Positions 1-8,240 of a stretch of 50,056 bases of DNA are shown piece after piece. The stretch spans positions 1-50,056 of the forward strand of contig CAJFRA010000016.1 in assembly GCA_904419295.1 (NCBI GenBank), written 5' to 3'. Numbering within the stretch: the stretch's first letter is position 1; every line of letters begins with the position of its first letter. This DNA comes from Candidatus Pseudobutyricicoccus lothianensis (lineage in GTDB: Bacteria; Bacillota; Clostridia; Oscillospirales; Butyricicoccaceae). Made by a program: the position numbers and the translations under genes. The notes under the pieces were generated by a model. The model had not been told where the DNA came from. It did not search any database and saw only the letters and a program-made list of their open reading frames with translations.

Positions 1-6
1 CTTCTA

Positions 7-580
7 GTCGCCCCTCGCGTAGGGGCGTGAATTGAAATTGCCTGGATTATTTTATTCCTTATCTGGGGAGCCTGTCGCCCCTCGCGTAGGGGCGTGAATT
101 GAAATAAAGCGGATGGTTCTGTAACTGGTACATTTCACTATGTGAGTCGCCCCTCGCGTAGGGGCGTGAATTGAAATAAAAAAATGTACGTTGGCGTGAG
201 TGGAAAAGCCGTCGCCCCTCGCGTAGGGGCGTGAATTGAAATTTTATATCACAGTCGCCCCGATGAAATGGGCCAAGTCGCCCCTCACGCAGGGGCGTGA
301 ATTGAAATACCCAGATGCCGTTGGCATATACAGGCTGGTTCCAGGTCGCCCCTTACACAGGGGCGTGAATTGAAATATGGAGGCGGGCGCCAACCGGGTG
401 ACCGTGACGGCCCGTCGCCCTTCGCGCAAGGGCGTGAATTGAAATCAGGCAGAAAGCGTGGCCTACACGGTCTGCCAGCATATCGTCCCTCGTGTAGGGG
501 TGTGAATTGAAATAACCTGGGCGGCAGCAGTATCACCGCTGTGGCTAGGTTGCCCTTTACGCAGGGGTAAGAATTGAAAT
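7..580 (+). CRISPR. CRISPR array, type I-C-like repeat, leader-distal end
   Basis: Nine 32-nt repeats begin at 7, 74, 146, 211, 277, 345, 414, 482 and 549; the eight spacers between them are 33-40 nt. Bases 1-6 are the end of a further spacer, so the array continues to the left. The repeat begins GTCGCCCC, forms a short CCCCT/AGGGG hairpin and ends GAATTGAAAT, the pattern known for type I-C (Cas5d) systems; subtype is inferred from the repeat alone because no cas gene is in the window. The first four repeats are identical and those from 277 onward accumulate changes (the last reads GTTGCCC...GGGGTAAGAATTGAAAT). Terminal decay marks the leader-distal end, so the array is read left to right and leader and cas genes should lie beyond the left edge. 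Several spacers (377-413, 446-481, 514-548) are open in one frame, compatible with phage coding DNA. Confidence 0.97.
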
Positions 581-634
581 ATGGTGATGTTGGAATGCCC
601 CATGAGGTATGCGGGCTTCTCCCATATTGAAAGG

Positions 635-684
635 AAAAAGACAGTTCGTGCATCTCGTTTGGATCGCACTGACTGTCTTTTTTA
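635..684. terminator. hairpin terminator after the CRISPR array
   Basis: A-rich AAAAAGACAGT (635-645) pairs with ACTGTCTTTTTT (672-683) across a long loop. With A's on one side and T's on the other it could stop transcription from both directions: the array transcript from the left, or a minus-strand transcript. Confidence 0.55.
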
Positions 685-697
685 TAACTACTTTATT

Positions 698-812
698 TTA
701 TAAAATTAAACAAACGTTCTTTATCACGCATATGTGAACCATCGATTTGGATATGCCAAACTTGGCGGTCTACCGAACCGCTGTGTTGTTGCGGATTCGG
801 TTTCGCTCTGCA
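698..812 (-). pseudogene. decayed spoIIID-like sporulation regulator fragment
   Basis: Read on the minus strand from about 810 to 770, one frame gives RNNTAVR, a stop, then TAKFGISKSMVH. This closely resembles the helix-turn-helix core of SpoIIID (typical family pattern: TVRxTAKxFGxSKSTVHKD). A second frame continues with MRDKERLF, resembling the following HKDVTERL segment. The fragment carries an in-frame stop, at least one frame change and a lost residue, and it lacks the start and the C-terminal half, so it is a remnant. SpoIIID is the mother-cell transcription factor of spore formers; the working copy would be elsewhere. The match is from memory of the family, not a search. Confidence 0.45.
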
Positions 813-883
813 ATAGTACTTCACCGAAAAGACCCGGCATAGAGGCTTTGGCATAGGGAGAAAAAGAAATGAAGAAAAAAGCG

Positions 884-914
884 TTGACTTTGACGCGGCG
901 TCAACGGCTACAAT
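884..914 (+). promoter_or_regulatory. MerR-type promoter with operator between -35 and -10
   Basis: The -35 box TTGACT (884-889) and the -10 box TACAAT (909-914) are 19 bp apart, the over-long spacing typical of MerR-activated promoters. The spacer contains a perfect 15-bp dyad, TTGACGCGGCGTCAA (890-904). It lies upstream of the MerR/TipAS gene at 1029, so the regulator probably controls its own promoter. A second perfect 16-bp palindrome, ATTGCTGCGCAGCAAT (928-943), sits just after the expected transcription start. Confidence 0.8.
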
Positions 915-1028
915 AGGAAATGCCCCCATTGCTGCGCAGCAATAGGCCACGCGTGGGCATGAAAGGGGGATGGAGATCGGACTGGACCGGCTGTGCCGCG
1001 GCGCCGGCCAGATGGAAGGAGGGGAAGT

Positions 1029-1790
1029 ATGGAGTATTCCATTCGTGAGTTGGCGCGCCTTTCTGGCGTGACCACCCGCGCACTGCGCTGGTATGACCAG
1101 ATCGGCCTGTTAAAACCAAGCCGGGTGGCGGAGAATGGCTACCGCTTTTATGGAACGGAAGAAGTGGACCGTTTGCAGGATATTCTATATTATCGGGCCA
1201 TGGGGGTGGAGCTGGCGCAGATCCGGCAGTGTTTGGATCACCCCGCCTTTGACCGATTGACCGCCCTGCGTGGCCATTTGGCCAAACTGGAGGCAGAGCA
1301 AGCTCGTATAGAAGGGCTGATCGCCTCGGTGAAAGAGACCATTGCGACGATAGAAAGGAAGGAAAGCATGAGCGACGCGCAAAAATTTCAGGCGTTCAAG
1401 CGCCGTGTAGTGGAGGCAAACGAGAGGGATTATGGCAAAGAGCTTCGCGAAACATACGGGGATGACGAAGTGGATGCGGCCCACGAGAGCATTCTAGGGT
1501 TGACCCGGGAGCAATATGACACATGGCAGCAGCTGGGGAGGCAGATCCGCCAAAAGCTGGAGCAAGCGGTGACGGAAGGCCTGCGGCCAGAGAGCGACGC
1601 AGGCCGGGAGGTGACCCAGCTGCACCGCCGATGGCTGACGATCACAGGGAACCAGTATGATGAGGCACGGCACAAAGGCCTGGCCGAACTGTATGTGGCA
1701 GATGCACGGTTCACTGCCTATTACGATGCCCAGGTCCCCGGCTGCGCCCGTTTCTTGCGGGATGCAGTGTTTTATTGGGCCGGGAAATAG
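1029..1790 (+). CDS. MerR-family regulator with TipAS ligand-binding domain
   Basis: A 253-residue protein. Residues 1-70 form the MerR winged helix-turn-helix (MEYSIRELARLSGVTTRALRWYD, then IGLLKPSRVAENGYRFY), followed by a coiled-coil dimerisation helix (about 75-112). Residues 115-250 match the TipAS fold, ending in the typical helix LAELYVADARFTAYYD. TipAL-type regulators bind thiopeptides and other antibiotics and activate MerR-spaced promoters; the ligand here is unknown. The start at 1029 is preferred over an upstream in-frame ATG at 993 because GGAGGGG stands just before it and MEYSI is the family's usual N-terminus. The gene stands alone behind its own 19-bp-spaced promoter, with no efflux pump beside it, so it may act on distant targets. 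Confidence 0.9.
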   Translation: MEYSIRELARLSGVTTRALRWYDQIGLLKPSRVAENGYRFYGTEEVDRLQDILYYRAMGVELAQIRQCLDHPAFDRLTALRGHLAKLEAEQARIEGLIASVKETIATIERKESMSDAQKFQAFKRRVVEANERDYGKELRETYGDDEVDAAHESILGLTREQYDTWQQLGRQIRQKLEQAVTEGLRPESDAGREVTQLHRRWLTITGNQYDEARHKGLAELYVADARFTAYYDAQVPGCARFLRDAVFYWAGK

Positions 1791-1984
1791 AGAGCAGTAA
1801 AAACAGACAAAGCTCACAAGCCGGGCCCTTCTCTCTTTATACTAAGTCCTTGGTTTACCAGTTGCGCTTGTGCTATGTGAGCGCGAGTTTCGGTGAATGG
1901 CAGAGCTTGGCCAACACAGTTCAGTGGGCCTCCTTGCAGTACCCGGCCTGGAACCTGCTTATTTCGGGAGGCGTTTTTGCAAGC

Positions 1985-2854
1985 TCAAAGCTGGGACAGC
2001 TGAGGGGAAAGCGTTTTTACCCGCTGGATCAGGGGTGACAGCTTCTTTTTGTTTTCCGCTTTGCACAAAAAGTGGTACATCGCAGTGGCTTCAGGATCCA
2101 AAATCGGGATGACCAGACGGTTTTCCGGCTTGCCAGACCAGCGCATGGATAGATTGGAAACGAAGCAGGGCAGAGCCGAGGACTGCACCAGCTCTTGGAA
2201 GTCCTCCTGATTCGTCTGGACGAGGGTGCGGGTCAGAGGCATTTTTTGCCGACATACCCGATACCAAAAGCCGATCTGAGACAGCAGCAGAACACTTTCG
2301 CCATCGATGTCTTTGAAAAAGAGACCTTTGGAAGCGGACAGTGGATGGGAGGGCGGCAGCGAAAAATAGAGCTGCTCTTTTTCAAAAGGAAAACAGAAAA
2401 AGTCCGGATCCTCCAAGGCATGGGGGAGGATGATGAATTGATACGCCCCGGTCTTCAGTCCGCTGAGAAGGGGTTCCGGCTCCTTTAGCTCTGAGGAGAT
2501 GGCCATTTCCGGGTATAGCTGGGAGACCAACGGCATCAGCTCCCACAGGGGGGCGGGGGCACAGGAACCGATGGAAACGGTGCGTTGGCTGCGGTCAAAG
2601 GCGCGCACTTGTTCCACCATGTCGTCGGCCTGCTGTATCACCCGGCGGGCTTGCGCCACCGCCAGCTCGCCGGCCCGGTTCAAGTGGATCTTGTTTTTTT
2701 GCCGGTCAAATAGGGTCACTTGCAGGGTGTCCTCCAGCTTTTGCATCGACCGGCTCAGAGCAGGCTGGGAGAGATGCAGCTGTTCTGCAGCGCCGGATAG
2801 GGTCCCGCATTCCGCAATGGCGGTCAGCTGTATCAACTGGTACAGTTCCAGCAC
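1985..2854 (-). CDS. LysR-family transcriptional regulator
   Basis: A 289-residue protein with the LysR N-terminal helix-turn-helix at residues 1-60 (LTAIAECGTLSGAAEQLHLSQPALSRSMQKLE, then LFDRQKNKIHLNRAGE) and a periplasmic-binding-like effector domain from about residue 90. It is divergent from the esterase and aldo/keto reductase genes at 3054-5055, the classical arrangement in which a LysR protein controls its neighbours from the shared intergenic region. That region (2855-3053) holds an ACAAT-TGGC-ATTGT dyad. The effector is unknown. The 194 bases between this gene and the MerR gene (1791-1984) show nothing I can name. Confidence 0.9.
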   Translation of the reverse strand: MLELYQLIQLTAIAECGTLSGAAEQLHLSQPALSRSMQKLEDTLQVTLFDRQKNKIHLNRAGELAVAQARRVIQQADDMVEQVRAFDRSQRTVSIGSCAPAPLWELMPLVSQLYPEMAISSELKEPEPLLSGLKTGAYQFIILPHALEDPDFFCFPFEKEQLYFSLPPSHPLSASKGLFFKDIDGESVLLLSQIGFWYRVCRQKMPLTRTLVQTNQEDFQELVQSSALPCFVSNLSMRWSGKPENRLVIPILDPEATAMYHFLCKAENKKKLSPLIQRVKTLSPQLSQL

Positions 2855-2888
2855 AAGAGCTCACCTCTTTTTTGTACTATGCGTTTTG

Positions 2889-2943
2889 ATTATACCACAT
2901 TCCACAATTGGCATTGTACATTTTTTTAAACTGCCGGTAGAAT
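2889..2943. promoter_or_regulatory. divergent promoters and LysR-type operator
   Basis: On the minus strand ATTATA (2889-2894) is a perfect TATAAT -10 for the LysR gene. On the plus strand TTGTAC (2914-2919) and TAGAAT (2938-2943), 18 bp apart, could serve the esterase. The dyad ACAAT-TGGC-ATTGT (2904-2917) lies between them and overlaps the plus -35 box, a plausible LysR binding site. Confidence 0.5.
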
Positions 2944-3053
2944 AATAGACAAAAAGAAACTGCTGGCAGGCGATATCCAAACAGGCCAGGCGGCGCTAGC
3001 AGGGCAATCTGCCTCAGCCGTTGCTGAACACAGCTATAGAAAGGGTTGAGAAA

Positions 3054-5055
<2,002 letters not shown>

Positions 5056-5161
5056 CTGTGGAAAAGTATGCTCTGCCGGGAAGCAGCGGTGCTTCTGCCC
5101 TCTCCCGGTCAGGAGAAAAGACAGCATGGGCCCTTTCGCTCTTGCTTTGACCATAGAAAAC

Positions 5162-5203
5162 AGCAAAGGCTGGCAGGCTCTATCCCTGCCAGCCTTTGCT
5201 TTA
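5162..5203 (+). terminator. strong hairpin after the aldo/keto reductase
   Basis: A perfect 16-bp stem, 5162-5177 with 5185-5200 (AGCAAAGGCTGGCAGG), closes a 7-nt loop. Only a short T run follows. It ends the esterase-reductase transcript. Confidence 0.7.
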
Positions 5204-5261
5204 GAGCGGAGCGATGCCACGCGAGAAAGCAGGACCGTAGTGAGAAGTGGGCAGCTAAAAA

Positions 5262-5304
5262 CACAAAAATAAAACAACGGACACGCTATAACGTGTCCGT
5301 TGTT
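5262..5304 (-). terminator. terminator of the tRNA-Leu gene
   Basis: A perfect 13-bp stem, 5273-5285 with 5292-5304, with a 6-nt loop is followed on the minus strand by TTTTATTTTTGT. It begins at the last base of the encoded CCA end, so the tRNA transcript is released immediately after the mature 3' end. Confidence 0.88.
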
Positions 5305-5390
5305 GGTGCGGATGAAGGGACTTGAACCCCCACGAAGTTGCCCCCACTAGCACCTGAAGCTAGCGCGTCTGCCGATTCCGCCACATCCGC
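5304..5390 (-). tRNA. tRNA-Leu (anticodon CAG)
   Basis: An 87-nt class II tRNA on the minus strand. The acceptor stem GCGGATG pairs with CATCCGC, the discriminator is A, and the CCA end is encoded (5304-5306). The anticodon arm CTAGC-TTCAGGT-GCTAG carries CAG, reading CTG leucine codons. The long variable arm and the TTCAAGTC T-loop are typical of tRNA-Leu. It has its own promoter (-10 at 5432-5437) and terminator and is a single-gene unit. Confidence 0.97.
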
Positions 5391-5431
5391 ATATTCTGTT
5401 TTGCTCTCGCTTGTCGCTCGGAGCATGTTCT

Positions 5432-5459
5432 ATTATAACAGGATGTGAGCGAAAGTCAA
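5432..5459 (-). promoter_or_regulatory. promoter of tRNA-Leu
   Basis: On the minus strand TTGACT (5454-5459) and TATAAT (5432-5437) are 16 bp apart, about 40 bases upstream of the tRNA. Confidence 0.7.
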
Positions 5460-5559
5460 TAGGTTTTTCAAAATTTTTTTGGTTTTTTTCACCGGCCTTG
5501 AAAGTGGATATCGGAATTATGAAAAAAGAATGAATTTACACAAATCAGCGGAAAAAGGC

Positions 5560-5588
5560 TTGACAAATAGACAAAAGAAAACTATACT
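5560..5588 (+). promoter_or_regulatory. promoter of the Rrf2 regulator
   Basis: TTGACA (5560-5565) and TATACT (5583-5588) are separated by exactly 17 bp, upstream of the Rrf2 start at 5621. Confidence 0.8.
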
Positions 5589-5620
5589 AAAATCGTAAAC
5601 AAAGGCGGTGGTGAGAGAGA

Positions 5621-6028
5621 TTGAAGATCACAAGAGAAGCCGATTACGCCGTGCGTGTGGTGTATGCCATCATGCAACAGGGGACCAAGATCAGCGCACG
5701 AGAGATCGCAGAGGTCTCTGGCGTGACCCAGCGCTTCACTTTAAAGATTTTGCACAAGCTCACAGCCGCAGGCATTGTGAGATCCTATAAAGGGGTCAAT
5801 GGCGGGTTCGTGTTGGCCAAAGAGGCCAGTGAGATCTCCATGGGTGAGATCATTGAGTGCATCGATGGCTCGCTGGAAATCGTCCATTGCCTTGGCGAGG
5901 ATTTTGACTGCACCCGGCTAAAGGATAAACGAGGCTGTCAATTCCGCCTGATTTTTGACCAAGTGGGCCGGGAACTGCGCGAAAAGCTCTATTCGATCAA
6001 AATGAGTCAGTTTCAAACCAAACAATGA
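5621..6028 (+). CDS. Rrf2-family (IscR/NsrR-like) regulator
   Basis: A 135-residue regulator with the Rrf2 winged helix: MKITREADYAVRVVYAI, ISAREIAEVSGVTQRFTLKILHKL, and a wing ending GVNGGFVLA. Cysteines at 90, 97 and 106 (VHCLGEDFDCTRLKDKRGC) resemble the Fe-S ligand triad of IscR and NsrR, though with wider spacing, so a redox- or Fe-S-sensing role is likely. Translation starts at TTG (5621), which has a purine-rich GGTGGTGAGAGAG ahead and aligns with the family's usual N-terminus. The reverse rubrerythrin begins 41 bases after the stop, so regulator and peroxidase are probably one oxidative-stress unit. Confidence 0.9.
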   Translation: MKITREADYAVRVVYAIMQQGTKISAREIAEVSGVTQRFTLKILHKLTAAGIVRSYKGVNGGFVLAKEASEISMGEIIECIDGSLEIVHCLGEDFDCTRLKDKRGCQFRLIFDQVGRELREKLYSIKMSQFQTKQ

Positions 6029-6069
6029 GAATAGCATGAGAATTTAAATGGAATGAGGAGGAAATTAAA

Positions 6070-6615
6070 ATGAAAAAGTTTGTTTGCTCTGTGTGCGGTT
6101 ATGTCCATGAAGGCGACAGCGCCCCCGATTTTTGCCCCCAGTGCAAGGCTCCGAAAGAGAAATTTGTGGAGCAGGGCGGCGAGATGAGCTGGGCTGCCGA
6201 GCATGTGGTAGGCGTGGCACAGGGCGTTAGCGAAGACATCCTGGAAGACCTGCGCGCCAACTTCAACGGCGAGTGCACCGAAGTGGGTATGTACCTGGCT
6301 ATGGCCCGTGTTGCCCATCGGGAAGGCTATCCTGAAATTGGCCTGTATTGGGAGAAGGCTGCTTGGGAAGAGGCTGAGCATGCCGCCAAGTTTGCCGAGC
6401 TGCTGGGCGAAGTGGTCACCGACAGCACCGAGAAGAACCTGCAGATGCGCGTAGAGGCTGAGAACGGCGCTACCGCTGGCAAGACCGACCTGGCCAAGCG
6501 CGCCAAGGCTGCCAACCTGGATGCGATCCATGACACCGTGCATGAGATGGCCCGCGACGAAGCCAGACATGGCAAGGCTTTTGCTGGCCTGCTGAAGCGC
6601 TACTTCAACAAATAA
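6070..6615 (+). CDS. reverse rubrerythrin
   Basis: A 181-residue non-haem iron protein. An N-terminal rubredoxin-like domain with Cys6, Cys9, Cys22 and Cys25 (CSVCG and CPQC) precedes a diiron four-helix bundle with helix motifs [33 protein letters not shown] and [14 protein letters not shown]. This domain order is opposite to classical rubrerythrin and is characteristic of clostridial 'reverse rubrerythrin', an NADH-linked peroxidase and oxygen-stress protein in strict anaerobes. GAGGAGG lies 9 bases before the ATG. It follows the Rrf2 regulator and ends at a strong terminator. Confidence 0.95.
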   Translation: MKKFVCSVCGYVHEGDSAPDFCPQCKAPKEKFVEQGGEMSWAAEHVVGVAQGVSEDILEDLRANFNGECTEVGMYLAMARVAHREGYPEIGLYWEKAAWEEAEHAAKFAELLGEVVTDSTEKNLQMRVEAENGATAGKTDLAKRAKAANLDAIHDTVHEMARDEARHGKAFAGLLKRYFNK

Positions 6616-6634
6616 GAAGACAGAACATATAGAA

Positions 6635-6667
6635 GAGGGAACCGGGAGACCGGTTCCCTCTTTTTTG
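6635..6667 (+). terminator. rho-independent terminator of rubrerythrin
   Basis: An 11-bp stem GAGGGAACCGG (6635-6645) / CCGGTTCCCTC (6650-6660) with a GAGA loop, followed by six T's. Confidence 0.93.
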
Positions 6668-6758
6668 CCCTTTCTTTTTGCCAGTTAGCCGAAATGTCTT
6701 TCAGAAAACCCAAAAAAGGGGATGCAGGTGGTGTATCGTGCTTTTGGATGGGCTGCTG

Positions 6759-7751
6759 TCACGAGACGGAACTGGAAACTTTTTCTGGCTCTCCTACGAA
6801 AGCCCCTGTTTTGTCGATCGTCGCTTGGAACACACTGCCGGCGTTGTTGGTAAAGAAAATAGTGGCTTGGCCGTTTTCAAAGCAGGGGGCATTGGTTCCC
6901 AGTTCACTGGAGTAGGGGATCCTAGCCATGTCATATTGCGACAGGTCGATCACCTGATTTCCATCGATGTCAAAAAAGCCAGGAGCGGAACTTTCTGAAC
7001 AAGCGTAGAACAGGCCTTCGGAATAGACGGGGAAATTATGCATTGGTTTATTGGGCAGGTACTGGCAGGGGAGCTCGGTGACCTCGCCTTTTGTATTCAT
7101 GGCACTGAGCGTGCCGCCGCCAAACTCATCTTCTTCACAGAAAAGCAAGTATCCATCTTGGAATACAGACATTTTCGAAGCGTTGATCTTTGCCTGGGAG
7201 TTATCCGTTACATTCCAGAGCAGGCACTCCCAGATCGAGACTTCCGCCCGGCCGGTGGGGCTGTAAGATACGCTGTTTTCCCAGGGGCCTACCCGGTGTT
7301 CCTCCTCTTTGGTAAACACGGAAACACCGGGAGAAGCAAGAAAAACACCTTCGCCCAAGTACATATAGCAAGAGATGTCCCGCAAAGTCTCGCTGCTGCC
7401 TTCGGCACGAAAACGGACTTCGTCTACAAACGTGCCGGTGTCGGTCAATTCCTGTACCCACGCGCCATCGTCGTCTACAACGCCGAGCATAAATTTGTAT
7501 CCATCGAAGGCGTCGACTTCCTTTTTCACCAGGTGATAACCATCACCAGAACAGAGGATCTCGTCCCACTCCCCGTTGTTGGGAACGGTTGCTTCTTGGC
7601 TGCTGGCATCGTTCTTGGCTGTTTCGCCGCTGCTCGATGCAGTGCCATCGGCACCACTTGATGGGTTGGCATCGTTGGCCTCTTCCTTGCCGCAGGCAGT
7701 GAGCGACAGCACCAATGCTCCTGTCAATAAAAGCGATGCGATCCTTTTCAT
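6759..7751 (-). CDS. lipoprotein of unknown function
   Basis: A 330-residue secreted lipoprotein. The signal MKRIASLLLTGALVLSLTAC ends in a lipobox with Cys20, followed by a Ser/Asn/Ala-rich linker to about residue 55. The rest consists of short beta-type stretches with scattered aromatic and glycine residues (for example GEWDEILCSGDGYHLVKKE and SEGLFYACSESS), suggesting a beta-propeller or WG-repeat-like receptor fold; I do not recognise a family. AGGAGGA lies upstream of the ATG at 7751. The gene is divergent from a small XRE regulator whose probable operator overlaps this gene's -35 box. Confidence 0.8.
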   Translation of the reverse strand: MKRIASLLLTGALVLSLTACGKEEANDANPSSGADGTASSSGETAKNDASSQEATVPNNGEWDEILCSGDGYHLVKKEVDAFDGYKFMLGVVDDDGAWVQELTDTGTFVDEVRFRAEGSSETLRDISCYMYLGEGVFLASPGVSVFTKEEEHRVGPWENSVSYSPTGRAEVSIWECLLWNVTDNSQAKINASKMSVFQDGYLLFCEEDEFGGGTLSAMNTKGEVTELPCQYLPNKPMHNFPVYSEGLFYACSESSAPGFFDIDGNQVIDLSQYDMARIPYSSELGTNAPCFENGQATIFFTNNAGSVFQATIDKTGAFVGEPEKVSSSVS

Positions 7752-7805
7752 TTGTGCTCATTCCTCCTAATCACGCAAAATAAAAGACAGGGATTTACAA
7801 AGTGA

Positions 7806-7884
7806 AGTATAACATAGTTTTGTAAAAATGTCTATTATCGTAGACAGTACAACAAAGATTTTCTCATAAAATATAGTGAGAAAA
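7806..7884. promoter_or_regulatory. lipoprotein promoter overlapped by dyads in the XRE/lipoprotein intergenic region
   Basis: On the minus strand TAGACA (7829-7834) and TATACT (7806-7811) are 17 bp apart and would drive the lipoprotein gene. The -35 box is one arm of a dyad, TGTCTA-N6-TAGACA (7829-7846). A second dyad, TTTTCTCA (7859-7866) / TGAGAAAA (7877-7884), lies directly before the XRE gene. These are natural binding sites for the neighbouring XRE protein, which could repress both genes. Confidence 0.55.
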
Positions 7885-7895
7885 GAGGTGTTGTC

Positions 7896-8132
7896 GTGCA
7901 GTTTGATAATCATGCGGTTGGGCAAACGATCCGAAACTTACGGAAAGCAGAAGGAATCTCACAAGATGTGTTAAGTGGCTTTGCCGGGATTGCACGTACA
8001 CATTTATCAATGATTGAAAATGGCACAAAGCAAGCGAATTTTGAAACCATTTGGAAGATTGCAGGGGCGTTGGACATGCGGCCAAGCGAATTGGTGGCCA
8101 AAATTGAAGAGACGATAGAAGGGCAAGAGTGA
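7896..8132 (+). CDS. small XRE-family DNA-binding regulator
   Basis: A 78-residue protein made almost only of a Cro/CI-type helix-turn-helix: VGQTIRNLRKAEGISQDVLSGFAGI, RTHLSMIENGTKQANFETIWKIAGAL, then RPSELVAKIEE. It has no sensor domain. The start is GTG at 7896, preceded by AAAGAGGTG; no ATG is suitably placed. Its codon and base use is more AT-rich than its neighbours, a mild hint of different origin. The end of the gene overlaps the ascending arm of its own terminator. Confidence 0.88.
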   Translation: MQFDNHAVGQTIRNLRKAEGISQDVLSGFAGIARTHLSMIENGTKQANFETIWKIAGALDMRPSELVAKIEETIEGQE

Positions 8133-8162
8133 TCTGCGATCCAGAACTCTTGCCCTTTCTTT
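8121..8162 (+). terminator. terminator overlapping the end of the XRE gene
   Basis: GGGCAAGAGT (8121-8130) pairs with ACTCTTGCCC (8146-8155), followed by TTTCTTTT. The left arm is inside the coding sequence. Confidence 0.8.
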
Positions 8163-8190
8163 TGCCATTAAGGTATGCGAGGTAATAGGT

Positions 8191-8232
8191 AAGGCCCACT
8201 GTGATTGGCACAGCGGGCCTTATTTTGCTGTT
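8191..8232. terminator. convergent terminator between the XRE gene and the zinc-ribbon cluster
   Basis: AAGGCCCACTGTG (8191-8203) pairs with CACAGCGGGCCTT (8209-8221) with one mismatch, followed on the plus strand by TATTTTGCTGTTTTT. It lies just beyond the stop of the minus-strand gene at 8241 and can insulate the two converging units. Confidence 0.65.
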
Positions 8233-8240
8233 TTTCGTGG

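Noticed and set aside
602-633. Possible tenth CRISPR repeat ending in ATTGAAAG after the array
   Set aside because: Only the last few bases agree; the rest of the 32 positions do not, and the implied spacer would be 21 nt.
693-950. Minus-strand reading of 85 codons next to the MerR promoter
   Set aside because: No ribosome-binding site, mixed composition, and it crosses the MerR promoter; only its last part makes sense, as a piece of the spoIIID-like remnant.
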